Source: WTGA01 sp965214055
GTDB taxonomy: Bacteria > Pseudomonadota > Gammaproteobacteria > Arenicellales > Poriferihabitantaceae
Length of the DNA: 64,000 nucleotides
Direction of reading: 5' to 3'
NCBI GenBank assembly: GCA_965214055.1
Contig: OZ243931.1
Span: 2,046,001-2,110,000, forward strand
A model generated the notes under the pieces. It was not told the origin of the DNA, did no database searches, and worked only from the letters and a program-made list of their open reading frames with translations. Position 1 is the stretch's first letter; the number at the start of each line of letters is the position of its first letter. This document shows positions 17,881-26,871 of the stretch, piece by piece. A program made the position numbers and the translations under genes.

Positions 17881-19001
17881 ACGCACGGTCTGCGCTGGTT
17901 CATTCCAATCGGTGGGTGGTTAAGATCGGAACCACGTTATTGACAGATTCGAGGGTTGGGCTAAATCAGTCATCCATTGTATCTTGGGTCAGACAAATCT
18001 CGCTGCTGAAAGCGCAGGGGGTCGATATTGTTCTGGTTTCCTCCGGGTCGGTGGGTGAAGGAATGCGAAGATTGGGGTGGGACAGCAGACCGAATGAAGT
18101 ACATCATGTTCAGACGGCTGCTGCCGTTGGACAAATGGTTCTGGTCCAAAGTTACGAAACGGCTTTCAGTTCGCAAAATGTACTCACGGCACAAATTTTA
18201 TTGACCCACGCGGACCTGGCCAGCCGTCAGCGATATTTGAATGCCCGAAACACACTCCGAGAGCTGTTGGGGCTAGGGGTGGTTCCGATCGTGAATGAAA
18301 ATGATGCGGTGGTCAACGAGGAAATCCGGTTTGGTGACAACGATACCTTGGCGGCATTGGCGGCCAATCTGGTGGAAGCCGAGTGCCTGGTGATCCTGAC
18401 CGACCAGGATGGCCTTTTTGACCGGGACCCAAGGAGTGACAGCTCTGCCCATCTCATTCGATACGCCAGCGCTGACGATCCGAAACTGATAGACAGCGCC
18501 GGGTCAGCCGGTAGGCTGGGCAGTGGCGGCATGCTTACGAAAATCAGGGCCGCGCAAAAGGCGTCCGGTTCTGGAGCGGCTACAGCGATTGTGTCAGGGC
18601 GGGAAGAGGATATATTGATTCGATTGAGGAACGGGGAAGAACTGGGCACCTTTCTGACCCCGGGCAGCAATCGGATTACGGCACGCAAACAGTGGTTGGC
18701 GGGTCAACTTCGTGGAACGGGGAAGCTTGTGCTGGATGATGGGGCGGTCACCGTGTTAAGGGAGTCCGGAAGCAGCTTGCTACCTATCGGAGTGACCTCG
18801 GTTGAAGGCTCGTTCACCCGGGGGGAAATTGTGATCTGTGTTGATCGAAACGGCAATGAAATTGCCCAGGGCCTGGTCAACTACAATGCCGACGAAACGG
18901 CCAGGATTATTGGAAAATCCAGCAAGCAGATCGAATCGGTTCTCGGGTATTGCGGGGAAAGCGAGTTAATTCATCGCGATAATATCGCGATTACGGGCTA
19001 A
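17877..19001 (+). CDS. proB: glutamate 5-kinase
   Basis: A 374-residue ProB: amino-acid kinase domain (about 8-255; VVKIGTTLLT, SSGSVGEGMRRL, NENDAV, FGDNDTLAALAA) and a C-terminal PUA domain (about 275-365). It catalyses the ATP-dependent first step of proline synthesis and is usually feedback inhibited by proline. Start ATG overlaps the obg stop (ATGA), so translation is coupled. Convergent with rpsT, 18 bases away. Confidence 0.96.
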   Translation: MNARSALVHSNRWVVKIGTTLLTDSRVGLNQSSIVSWVRQISLLKAQGVDIVLVSSGSVGEGMRRLGWDSRPNEVHHVQTAAAVGQMVLVQSYETAFSSQNVLTAQILLTHADLASRQRYLNARNTLRELLGLGVVPIVNENDAVVNEEIRFGDNDTLAALAANLVEAECLVILTDQDGLFDRDPRSDSSAHLIRYASADDPKLIDSAGSAGRLGSGGMLTKIRAAQKASGSGAATAIVSGREEDILIRLRNGEELGTFLTPGSNRITARKQWLAGQLRGTGKLVLDDGAVTVLRESGSSLLPIGVTSVEGSFTRGEIVICVDRNGNEIAQGLVNYNADETARIIGKSSKQIESVLGYCGESELIHRDNIAITG

Positions 19002-19019
19002 ATTTCTGATGTGGTCATG

Positions 19020-19286
19020 CTATGAGGCGATCGTTCGAAGCCGGTTATTGAGTCGGCTTTTTAACCGGGCCGCACGATTTTTATGGTGCAATCCGCGGGT
19101 TTTGGCACGATCAATCTTGGAGACGGCGTCCCGGTACGCTACCGTGGCGTTTTCTTCGTCCTTGTCGGCTACGAGTTTCAGCATTTTTTTGATAGACGAA
19201 CGCATGGCAGAGCGTTGGCTCATGTTGTGGATCCGGCGATTGTTGTTCTGTCTCGCTCGTTTTCTTGCCTGGGGTGAATTTGCCAA
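19020..19286 (-). CDS. rpsT: 30S ribosomal protein S20
   Basis: An 88-residue, very basic S20 (MANSPQARKRARQNNNRR...) with the expected helical bundle composition and length. It lies on the minus strand between proB and murJ, the usual gammaproteobacterial position, and is divergent from murJ with a 114-base shared promoter region. Confidence 0.96.
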   Translation of the reverse strand: MANSPQARKRARQNNNRRIHNMSQRSAMRSSIKKMLKLVADKDEENATVAYRDAVSKIDRAKTRGLHHKNRAARLKSRLNNRLRTIAS

Positions 19287-19400
19287 GGGTATTCCTCAAT
19301 TCATCGGGTCAGTAAAGGGACGCGGGAATATCGTAAATTTTGCGCCGAATGTCAACCCTGAAGAGACGTTATTGTTGGCCCTGGACAATTTCATGCCAAA

Positions 19401-20972
19401 ATGTCGGTCAAATTGATTAAGTCCACCTCTGTTGTAGGTTCTATGACTCTGCTGTCCCGGATTTCGGGGTTGGTGCGAGATGTCATCTTTGCCAATATTC
19501 TTGGTGACAAGGCAGCGGCGGATGTGTTTTTTATTGCATTCAGAATACCGAACTTCTTCCGGAGGATTTTTGGTGAAGGGGCATTTTCTCTCGCTTTTGT
19601 CCCTGTTTTCACGGATTACAGGGTGAATCACTCCCGGGAAGAAACGAATGCATTCTTACAGATACTGACCGGCAGGTTTGCACTGATACTGTTGGCTTTC
19701 TGCGCGCTGGGGGTGTTTTTTTCTCCACTGATGGTGATAATGCTCGCTGCGGGATTTATCGATCAGCCTGAAAAATTTGATCTCGCGGTCCAGGCGACGA
19801 GAATCACCTTTCCCTATCTGTTTTTTATTTCTCTCGTTGCGCTGGCGAGTGCCATGTTGAACAGTTGTGGAAGGTTCGCAGCACCGGCCGCTACGCCAAT
19901 CCTGCTTAATCTGAGCCTGATCAGTGCCGCCATATTGCTGGTACCCCGGTTCGAGGATTCCCCCATCGCCCTGTCCGTGGGTGTGATCGCCGCCGGCCTG
20001 GTTCAATTACTTTTCCAGATCCCCTTTCTTAGAAAAGAAAAGCTTTCCATCAAACCCAGGGTGTTCAAGCGGGAGGGAGATGAAGTGGCCATTGATGGCG
20101 CAAAACGCGTCTTCAGGTTAACTCTGCCAGCCGTTCTCGGTGTATCGGTGGCCCAGATCAACGTGATTGTGAATACCATACTGGCTTCTTTTCTGGTGAC
20201 CGGAAGTATTTCCTGGCTGTATTATGCAGATCGGATTGTTGAGTTTCCGTTGGGAGTATTCGGGATTGCACTGAGCACTGTAATCCTGCCGGACCTGTCG
20301 AAGAAATACTCAAGAAAATCCATTCAGAACTTTTCCAGCACACTGGATTGGGCGGTACGCTGGGTAGTGCTGATATGCATTCCCGCTACGGTGGGAATCG
20401 TGTTGCTGGCCACTCCAACCATTGCAACCATCTATTTCCATGGCGATTTCACGGTCAATGGCGTGCATCAAACGTCCGCAAGCCTGGTGGCCTATGCGCT
20501 AGGACTTATGCCCATGGTGCTGGTTAAGGTGTTGGCTCCGGGATTTTATGCCCGTGAAAACACCCGTACACCCGTTCGGATTGCCATGATTTCCATGCTG
20601 GTCAACATTGTTTTTTGTTTGTTACTGGTCTTTCCCCTGAAGCATGTTGGACTGGCACTTTCCACCTCTTTGGCTGCGGTCGTCAATTCAGGATTGCTGT
20701 ATATCATTCTGCGCAAGGAAAATGTTTATACTCCCGGTCCAGGATGGTTGTTGTTTCTATTCAAGGTAACCATCAGCTCAGTATTCATGGGAATGGCACT
20801 TTGGTGGTTTGTGGGACCCGCGGAAGAATGGATACTGCAATCGATATGGGAACGAGTTATCAAGTTGATCGCACTGACGGCGGGGGGTGGCATCCTGTAC
20901 TTTTGTGCCTTGTTGCTCCTGGGAATCAAGCCCGGAGCAATGATGAAATCCAGTAAAGTTGCCGAGTTATGA
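19401..20972 (+). CDS. murJ: lipid II flippase MurJ
   Basis: A 523-residue MOP-superfamily membrane protein with about 14 hydrophobic segments. The N-terminus (STSVVGSMTLLSRISGLVRD) and FFRRIFGEGAFSLAFVPVF carry the conserved MurJ arginines and the family signature. It flips lipid II across the inner membrane for peptidoglycan synthesis. Its stop overlaps the ribF start by 4 bases. Confidence 0.95.
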   Translation: MSVKLIKSTSVVGSMTLLSRISGLVRDVIFANILGDKAAADVFFIAFRIPNFFRRIFGEGAFSLAFVPVFTDYRVNHSREETNAFLQILTGRFALILLAFCALGVFFSPLMVIMLAAGFIDQPEKFDLAVQATRITFPYLFFISLVALASAMLNSCGRFAAPAATPILLNLSLISAAILLVPRFEDSPIALSVGVIAAGLVQLLFQIPFLRKEKLSIKPRVFKREGDEVAIDGAKRVFRLTLPAVLGVSVAQINVIVNTILASFLVTGSISWLYYADRIVEFPLGVFGIALSTVILPDLSKKYSRKSIQNFSSTLDWAVRWVVLICIPATVGIVLLATPTIATIYFHGDFTVNGVHQTSASLVAYALGLMPMVLVKVLAPGFYARENTRTPVRIAMISMLVNIVFCLLLVFPLKHVGLALSTSLAAVVNSGLLYIILRKENVYTPGPGWLLFLFKVTISSVFMGMALWWFVGPAEEWILQSIWERVIKLIALTAGGGILYFCALLLLGIKPGAMMKSSKVAEL

Positions 20973-21910
20973 AGATTGTACGGTCGATCAACAGCCGCAG
21001 GCTCCCGGCGGACGGGTGTGTGCTGACCATTGGAAACTTTGATGGTGTCCATCTCGGTCATCAGAAAATCATGAACCAGCTGGTGTCCGCGGGTAACCGT
21101 TTGCAACTGCCTACCGTGGTGATGACATTTGAGCCGGGCCCGGATGAATACTTTCAGGGAGACCGGGCAGCTCCCAGAATCACATCTGTGGGTACCCGTT
21201 ATTTTATTCTCAAAGAACAGGGCATTGATGTCATGCTGGTGCTGCCGTTTAACCGGCGTCTTGCCCAGACAAGTGCAACGAGTTTCATTGATGAGTTTTT
21301 GCTTCAGAAACTCAAGGTCAAACATGCCCTGGTGGGGGATGATTTTAGGTTTGGAAAAGGCCGAGAAGGGGACTTTTCGTTGTTAAAAAAGCGAGGAGAG
21401 GGCGAAGGCTTTGAGGTTGAAAACTTCCAGACGGTGACTATGAATGACGCAAGGGTCAGCAGTACCCGGGTGCGTGAGCATCTCAGACAGGGAGATTTGA
21501 AGACGGTAAGAAATCTGCTTGGACGAAATATGCATATGGTGGGCCGGGTAACGCATGGAGACAAAAGGGGCCGGCAGTGGGGTTTTCCGACATTGAATCT
21601 GCCCGTCAGCCATAAATTGCCGATGACGGGAGTATTCGCGGTGAGAGTGGATGGTGCAGATCTGAACAATACGGTGCATGGGGTTGCCAATCTGGGAAAA
21701 CGTCCCACCGTGGATGGGTTGAAGACCTTACTGGAGGTTCACCTGTTTGACTTCAAATCCGACATTTACGGAAACAGAATCTGTGTCGAATTTGTGCATA
21801 AAATACGGGACGAGCAAAAATTCAATTCTTTCGATGACCTGAAAGCCCAGATTGCAAAAGACTGCAGCCGTGCCCGAAAAATCTTGTGCCGGGAACGCAG
21901 TAATGGATAA
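20969..21910 (+). CDS. ribF: riboflavin kinase / FAD synthetase
   Basis: A 313-residue bifunctional RibF: N-terminal nucleotidyltransferase (TIGNFDGVHLGHQ; VGDDFRFGKGREGD; STRVREHL) and C-terminal flavokinase (about 185-305; GRVTHGDKRGRQWGFPTLNL). It makes FMN and then FAD. Start overlaps murJ. The end overlaps lspA by 8 bases; ileS, normally found between ribF and lspA, is missing. Confidence 0.95.
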   Translation: MKIVRSINSRRLPADGCVLTIGNFDGVHLGHQKIMNQLVSAGNRLQLPTVVMTFEPGPDEYFQGDRAAPRITSVGTRYFILKEQGIDVMLVLPFNRRLAQTSATSFIDEFLLQKLKVKHALVGDDFRFGKGREGDFSLLKKRGEGEGFEVENFQTVTMNDARVSSTRVREHLRQGDLKTVRNLLGRNMHMVGRVTHGDKRGRQWGFPTLNLPVSHKLPMTGVFAVRVDGADLNNTVHGVANLGKRPTVDGLKTLLEVHLFDFKSDIYGNRICVEFVHKIRDEQKFNSFDDLKAQIAKDCSRARKILCRERSNG

Positions 21911-22409
21911 ATCGTTACCAAGGTTCTGTGGGTATCTTACGGTTGTATTCATGATCATCGCTATTGATCAAGGAACAAAATATGTTGCCTACCAGAATCT
22001 GCGGGGGTCACTCCCCATTGATGTATTGCCTTTCTTGCAATGGACACTGGTGGTTAATCGGGGTGCTGCTTTCGGTTTTTTAAATGAAGTCGGAGGGAAC
22101 CAGCATTATTATTTTTCCGTTCTGGCGGGGGTTGTTTCAGTGGTCCTTGTCATCTGGCTTTGGCGGTGTTTTATGGACAATCGTCTGATGGCCTGGGCCC
22201 TTGTATTGATACTGGCGGGAGCCGTGGGAAACCTCATTGATCGACTGCGGTATCAATATGTCATTGATTTCATCTCGTTTCACTACGAACACTGGTATTT
22301 CCCGGCATTCAACATCGCGGACTCTGCCATCACCGTTGGTGCAATCCTGTTTATTGCCGATAGCCTGGGAATGGGCAGGGGGAGACAGGGCTGGACGAAA
22401 AGCCATTGA
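21903..22409 (+). CDS. lspA: lipoprotein signal peptidase
   Basis: A 168-residue four-helix inner-membrane aspartyl protease that removes signal peptides from diacylated prolipoproteins. The catalytic aspartates are in GNLIDRL and FNIADSAI; the DQGTKY motif follows the first helix. The ATG at 21903, inside the last codons of ribF, is the natural start; an upstream in-frame ATG at 21852 would add an unlikely hydrophilic leader. Confidence 0.95.
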   Translation: MDKSLPRFCGYLTVVFMIIAIDQGTKYVAYQNLRGSLPIDVLPFLQWTLVVNRGAAFGFLNEVGGNQHYYFSVLAGVVSVVLVIWLWRCFMDNRLMAWALVLILAGAVGNLIDRLRYQYVIDFISFHYEHWYFPAFNIADSAITVGAILFIADSLGMGRGRQGWTKSH

Positions 22410-22469
22410 AAAAATCATTTCGACAGGGTGTACACTAAACAGAGAGAATTTATAACTTTGGAAGCAGAC

Positions 22470-23396
22470 ATGCAGGTAGTACTGGCAAATCCCCGGGGGT
22501 TTTGCGCCGGGGTTGATAGGGCGATAGAAATCGTTGAAAGGGCTCTGGAGAAATATGGTGCGCCCATATATGTCCGGCATGAGGTGGTTCACAATCAGTT
22601 TGTGGTGGATGGCCTCAGGAAAAAGGGAGCGATATTCGTCGATGAACTGGATGAAATTCCGAAGAAATCGACGGTTGTATTCAGTGCCCATGGAGTATCC
22701 CAATCTGTTCGTTCAGATGCTGAAAAACGAGGACTGAGAGTGTTTGATGCAACCTGTCCGCTGGTCACCAAGGTGCACAGTGAGGTTCGAAAATACCGGA
22801 ATCAGGGGCTCGAGATACTGTTAATCGGACATGCTGGACATCCGGAGGTGGAGGGAACCATGGGTCAGGTGGATGATGGAATCCATTTGATTGAAAAAAC
22901 TCAAGACATTGAGAAGCTGGAAATACAGGATCCTGAAAGGCTGGCCTATGTCACCCAGACCACATTGTCCATGGATGACACAATGAAAATAGTGGGAGCA
23001 CTGCGGGCACGGTTCCTAAAAATAGAAGGTCCTCGCAAGGACGATATCTGCTACGCCACCCAAAACCGGCAGGATGCGATTAAAAAGCTGGCAGAAAAGT
23101 GCGATATCGTATTTGTGGTCGGGTCCCCGAACAGTTCAAACTCCAACCGATTAAAGGAAGTTGCAGAAGCAAGAAATGTACCGGCCTATCTGGTAGGCGG
23201 ACCGGATGAAATTGACGAATGCTGGTTGGATGGCAAAACCTGTGCAGGAGTCACAGCGGGAGCGTCTGCACCGGAATCCCTGGTCACTCAGATCATTGAA
23301 AGATTGAATGAAGGTCGGGTGAGCGCGATAGAACTGGACGGTCCGGCGGAGAATGTTTCTTTTCCCCTGCCCGCCAAGTTACGGAATATTTCCTGA
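22470..23396 (+). CDS. ispH: 4-hydroxy-3-methylbut-2-enyl diphosphate reductase
   Basis: A 308-residue IspH making IPP and DMAPP in the last step of the MEP pathway. The three iron-sulfur cysteines are in GFCAGVDRA, ATCPLVTKVH and DICYATQNRQ. The start is the ATG at 22470 (MQVVLANPRGFCAG), with GGAAG 6 bases upstream; the longer frame from 22428 adds residues absent from the family. fkpB, usually between lspA and ispH, is absent. Confidence 0.95.
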   Translation: MQVVLANPRGFCAGVDRAIEIVERALEKYGAPIYVRHEVVHNQFVVDGLRKKGAIFVDELDEIPKKSTVVFSAHGVSQSVRSDAEKRGLRVFDATCPLVTKVHSEVRKYRNQGLEILLIGHAGHPEVEGTMGQVDDGIHLIEKTQDIEKLEIQDPERLAYVTQTTLSMDDTMKIVGALRARFLKIEGPRKDDICYATQNRQDAIKKLAEKCDIVFVVGSPNSSNSNRLKEVAEARNVPAYLVGGPDEIDECWLDGKTCAGVTAGASAPESLVTQIIERLNEGRVSAIELDGPAENVSFPLPAKLRNIS

Positions 23397-23590
23397 GTAC
23401 CCGGACCAACCAGATGTGCCGGATAAAAGGTATTGGAAAGGGGAATAGCCATATAGGCATTTTTGGATTGGTCAAGAGAATCCCCTTATTTTCTGTTTCG
23501 TATGATAGGGGGCTTGTTCACCTGTAAAATGAGTCGATTAAGATAGACCAATCAAGGCCGTGCCCCTATACTTCGGTGCTTGCCTATGTT

Positions 23591-23666
<76 letters not shown>

Positions 23667-24014
23667 TTTATTTTCTTAAAAGTACAAAAATTCGGCAGTT
23701 GCCGAATGCTCAGTAACCAGTGTATTGCAGATTACCTGATTTTCTGAATACAATCAAGGACCTGCTGCGTGTAGACCATTCAGGACGATCCCACGCAATG
23801 TTGTTTGATTTTTCCTGGAGAAGCCCGCCGAGTTCAGTCTGGCGGAGGTGGAGGTTCGCCTGATCACCCGATGGAGCATCCACGGTGGAACAGGCATCAT
23901 TATCCGGGATTTCATCGTCTTGCGGCCCGGGGACTGCGTCATGTGGTCACCTGCGGAGGCAGTGGCTGGCCCTGACTGGCTGGCAGGGCGGTTCGGGGGG
24001 AACTAGGCAGAAAG
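23667..24014. other. ICE left edge, no confident gene; possible gene remnant
   Basis: No complete gene is supported. A frame of 66 codons (23809-24006, plus strand, from a TGA to a TAG) translates to protein-like sequence (EKPAEFSLAEVEVRLITRWS then IHGGTGIIIRDFIVLRPGDC) but has no ATG, so it could be the remnant of a decayed gene or start at a rare codon. Confidence 0.3.
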
Positions 24015-24065
24015 CCGGAAAGAACGGAATATTCCGGTTTTTGTGGCTGACCACAGTGTGGTCAG
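24015..24065. repeat. double-palindrome repeat, copy 1
   Basis: CGGAATATTCCG (24025-24036, perfect) is followed 10 bases later by CTGACCACAGTGTGGTCAG (24047-24065, 9-base arms around one base). The same pair of palindromes recurs near 24735-24773 and 30904-30943. This copy lies beyond the terminator of the small gene at 24147, while copy 2 lies beyond its promoter, so the two copies flank that gene unit. Confidence 0.7.
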
Positions 24066-24084
24066 CGCCGGTCCGGGACCGTAC

Positions 24085-24116
24085 CAAAAAAAAGACCCGC
24101 ATATGCGGGTCTTTTA
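24085..24116 (-). terminator. terminator of the small gene at 24147-24473
   Basis: GACCCGCAT/ATGCGGGTC with flanking A and T runs forms a symmetric hairpin that can work on both strands. A near copy (same stem, different loop) ends the paralogous gene at 28356. Confidence 0.8.
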
Positions 24117-24146
24117 AGGATTGACAGCGACACCAGGGGTACGGCT

Positions 24147-24473
24147 TTAGGCAGCGAGCAGGCCTTTCATCGTCCAGAGGATGAAAACCGTCAAGATAAC
24201 ATGGATTCCCATCGCCCCTTTAACAAAGAACAGGCCCGTTTCCAAGGTACCCAGACGCTCGTCCATTCGGTCCAGGCGCTTGTCCATTTGCTGTTCCATT
24301 CGGTCCAGACGTCTGTCCAGGTCACCTTTGAAGTCCGCGATCGCGTGTAATACGCGATTTTCGCTTTTCTCAACCTTCGTATCGACCACCTCGATCACCT
24401 CCAGTTTCTGGGCTGCGTTCAGCCCATTGTCGCCAGAGCCGTTATCCGGCTCCAATTTAACAGCTTCTTTCAT
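24147..24473 (-). CDS. small coiled-coil, tail-anchored-like membrane protein (paralogue of 28356-28637)
   Basis: A 108-residue protein: polar N-terminus (MKEAVKLEPDNGSGDNGLNA), a charged heptad-patterned helix (DRRLDRMEQQMDKRLDRMDE, about 53-72) and a C-terminal hydrophobic helix (HVILTVFILWTMKGLLAA). It shares the GLNAAQ segment, the KSENRVL segment and the membrane tail with the gene at 28356. GGAGG lies 7 bases before the ATG; the longer open frame upstream is only the structured leader. It is a complete unit: own promoter, leader RNA and terminator. No known function; the layout suggests an oligomeric, cytoplasm-facing inner-membrane protein. Confidence 0.7.
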   Translation of the reverse strand: MKEAVKLEPDNGSGDNGLNAAQKLEVIEVVDTKVEKSENRVLHAIADFKGDLDRRLDRMEQQMDKRLDRMDERLGTLETGLFFVKGAMGIHVILTVFILWTMKGLLAA

Positions 24474-24647
24474 TATTTGCCTCCAAAAAAGAATACAACA
24501 TAAAAAATGGAGACAATCTCCCCAACGGGAAAATATCCCCGTCGGGTTCAAAATGACACAGGCGGTGAAGCCTTTCGGAGTACCCATCCTTACGGCTGGG
24601 GTGTGCCTACGATTCCGATTCGCCAGATAAGCTCTGGCAGGTGTAAT
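24474..24647 (-). ncRNA. structured 5' leader RNA, copy L1
   Basis: Read on the minus strand: hairpin 1 GCCAGA-GCTTA-TCTGGC (24622-24638), a conserved TCGTAGGCACACCCC segment, hairpin AGGC/GCCT where other copies have CAGCC/GGCTG, the conserved TGTCATTTTGAACCC, a long stem CCCGACGGGG paired to TTTCCCGTTGGG, then GGAGA-TTG-TCTCC followed by a T run, and finally the GGAGG of the gene. The stem changes are compensatory relative to the other copies, which argues for a folded RNA. It resembles, in position and gene context, the published radC RNA motif (5' UTRs of antirestriction, methyltransferase and integrase genes), but this was not tested. Confidence 0.7.
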
Positions 24648-24653
24648 GAGGAC

Positions 24654-24682
24654 ACTGTAAAGCAAAGATTCATTCAGGCCAA
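24654..24682 (-). promoter_or_regulatory. promoter of leader L1
   Basis: On the minus strand TTGGCC (24682-24677) and TACAGT (24659-24654) with a 17 bp spacer; transcription would start about 24647, just before the first leader hairpin. Same design as the other four cassette promoters. Confidence 0.7.
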
Positions 24683-24695
24683 GCCTGGAAACCGA

Positions 24696-24773
24696 AAAAA
24701 CCCGGAAATAAACGGGTTTTCCGCCGAAAAGAACGGAATATTTCTGGTTTTAAAAGTGGCCACACTGTGGCCA
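24696..24773. repeat. terminator-like hairpin plus double-palindrome repeat, copy 2
   Basis: AAACCCG/CGGGTTT (about 24697-24719), a degraded CGGAATATT palindrome, then TGGCCACACTGTGGCCA (24757-24773, 8-base arms around one base). The block 24487-24780 is a near direct repeat of 30680-30950, so it moved or was duplicated as a promoter-plus-upstream unit. The following 24774-25085 holds no recognised gene; it is the natural place to look for the relaxase promoter or an oriT, but no diagnostic nick motif was seen. Confidence 0.65.
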
Positions 24774-25085
24774 GTGTCAATCAGGGCTCAGATGATCCCC
24801 TTGTATCAGGTAGACCGCCAGGATAGTGTCTCGGTTACTGAAATATGACTCAGCGTTCAGGCTATATGGGAACGGGCCCATTTGCCGCTCATCTTCCGTT
24901 GGACAACTGACAACTCTTTAGCTGTACCCACACCAACTTTCTTGTGTATGATGGAGACGTTTTCCATACATATATATGAAGCCACGTACGTGCCACCATC
25001 CCCATTTGCATTCACCGACCTGCTGAAAGGGTTTACGGAGCAGTCCATCCTTTCATGTCAGCCAATTTTCCCCTGGTGACAACCC

Positions 25086-26855
25086 ATGCAGATGTCTGAA
25101 TGGTTCGGGAAATCCTCCGCTCCAGGACCACGCATTCAAAGCGGTCAGGAACTTCTTGCTTCCAGTCACCCGGAGCGGGTGTCTGCAATCTATAAACTTA
25201 CCGGGGTGAGCCACGGTTCTTTCGAATTACTGTATCGTCCCGCCCTGGAAAGAGTAGCCGAACATGTACAGCAACTGCCCGGATCCGAATATCATCACCA
25301 TGCACATTCAGGTGGATTGCTTGTACACATTCTGGATGTGGTGATTTATGCACTGAGAATCCGGGGAGGGTTACAACTCCCTGTTGGTGAGTCACCCGAA
25401 GTAATTCGCCTCAAGGCGGATATCTATACCTACGCAGTGTTTGTAGCAGCTCTTGCCCACGACGTCGGCAAGCCAGTCGTGGATATGGATGTCATGCTGT
25501 ATGATCGAAAAGGCCATGAAATCGGTCTCTGGAATCCATACGAGGGTCCGATGCGAATCTCCGGGCAGAAGGGGCGGAAGCGGTTTCAGAAAAATAAGGA
25601 CCGAACGGCAAAATTCTATACCTTCCGGTATCGAAAAGAACGGAAATACTCCCTGCACAATCTGGCTGCCCCGGTGTTTCTGCAAAGATTCGTGCCTCCA
25701 GACGGATTGCAATGGATTGCATCGGACACCGACATTCTGTACGAATGCCTGCAGTTTCTGAACGGGAATCACGATGAGAGTCCGCAGGTAAGCAAGATCG
25801 TGGCCCTGGCGGACCAGACTTCGGTGTCCCGGTCTCTTGGAGCAGAGAACACTCCCCAAGCGGGAGCCGTATTGTCAAAAACACCGCTCCCGGAAAAAAT
25901 CAAACGTGCAATGAAGGTTTTGGCCGCCGAGGCGACTACGACGTTCAATTCGCGAGGAGCGATGGGCTGGTTTGACGGACAGTTCTGCTGGGTGATGTCC
26001 AAACGGTTTGTCGATGAACTGCGTGCACAGCTTGAATCCGAGGGGCATGCCGGTATTCCCGCTCAGAACAATCGACTGTTCGATATTCTGGTTGAGTCCG
26101 GGATCATCGTCCCAAACCGCGGGAAAGCCATCTGGCAGGCCGCCATCGAACTGGACGACTGGAAGCCGGAGGCCTTCAGCCTGTTGAAGGTGAACAAATC
26201 ATTTCTTTGGACTGATGGCAATGAAATTGATCCCTTTGACGGACACATCCATGTTGTAAAATCCCATGCTGACGCAGCCAAAGAACCATCGGTTAAAGCT
26301 GCCGTGCAACAGACTGAGGGTCACGAGGACAACGGCAGTGACCCCACCACTTCAACTCAAATGGCCAGGAATGAGGTCGATCTTTCTTCATTGTTTGTTG
26401 CCGACCAAACAGACAAAAAATCACCGGTTTCAACCGACTCTGCCAGAACAATCGACAACAAGGCCGGTCCTCCACCCAATTATTCAGGGGAACGGGATCC
26501 TGGAACTGAATTTTTGTTCTGGCTGCGTAACGGGATTCAAACCGGAAAAATCCGCTACAATGGGAGCGAATATCCGGTTCACATTCTCAAGGATGGGGTT
26601 TTTCTGGTTTCCCCGGTTATCTTCAAAACCTACGGTCAATCCGCCAATGAAGACTGGAACAAGGTCCAGTCTTCATTTCAGAAATTACGCATCAACATTA
26701 AAAACAAAAAGGGAGAAAACTGGCACACCGCGCGGGTGCAGGGCAGACGAAATATCAGTACCCTGAAAGGCTGGCTGATTCCCGTGGATGAGGTGTTCAA
26801 AAAGACCGAGGCCCCGGTCATTAATCAGCACCTGACCCTGCTGGAGGATCGGTAG
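25086..26855 (+). CDS. traI: MobH family conjugative relaxase TraI
   Basis: A 589-residue relaxase of the MobH type found in SXT/R391 and PFGI-1/pKLC102-type elements. The histidine triad motif YHHHAHSGGLLVH is at about 69-81 and the HD-type metal site AHDVGK at about 124-129; the C-terminal ~130 residues match the DUF1528/TraI_2_C domain (SGERDPGTEFLFWLRNGI...; VSPVIFKTY...). A low-complexity linker separates the two. It should nick oriT and lead the strand into the type IV channel through TraD. ATG at 25086 or 25092; the ribosome binding site is weak. It is convergent with the integrase gene with 16 bases between. Confidence 0.9.
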   Translation: MQMSEWFGKSSAPGPRIQSGQELLASSHPERVSAIYKLTGVSHGSFELLYRPALERVAEHVQQLPGSEYHHHAHSGGLLVHILDVVIYALRIRGGLQLPVGESPEVIRLKADIYTYAVFVAALAHDVGKPVVDMDVMLYDRKGHEIGLWNPYEGPMRISGQKGRKRFQKNKDRTAKFYTFRYRKERKYSLHNLAAPVFLQRFVPPDGLQWIASDTDILYECLQFLNGNHDESPQVSKIVALADQTSVSRSLGAENTPQAGAVLSKTPLPEKIKRAMKVLAAEATTTFNSRGAMGWFDGQFCWVMSKRFVDELRAQLESEGHAGIPAQNNRLFDILVESGIIVPNRGKAIWQAAIELDDWKPEAFSLLKVNKSFLWTDGNEIDPFDGHIHVVKSHADAAKEPSVKAAVQQTEGHEDNGSDPTTSTQMARNEVDLSSLFVADQTDKKSPVSTDSARTIDNKAGPPPNYSGERDPGTEFLFWLRNGIQTGKIRYNGSEYPVHILKDGVFLVSPVIFKTYGQSANEDWNKVQSSFQKLRINIKNKKGENWHTARVQGRRNISTLKGWLIPVDEVFKKTEAPVINQHLTLLEDR

Positions 26856-26871
26856 ACTCGGGGATTGTCGC

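Noticed and set aside
24474..24665. Conserved open frame reading through the leaders (RRHTPAVRMGTPKGFTACVI-like translation)
   Set aside because: The frame is broken by shifts in the ardC copy, lacks a consistent start and ribosome binding site, and the conserved bases fit hairpins with compensatory changes; the signal is RNA, not peptide.
24774..25085. oriT upstream of traI
   Set aside because: Position is attractive, but no nick-site consensus or strong inverted repeat was recognised, so it is not annotated.
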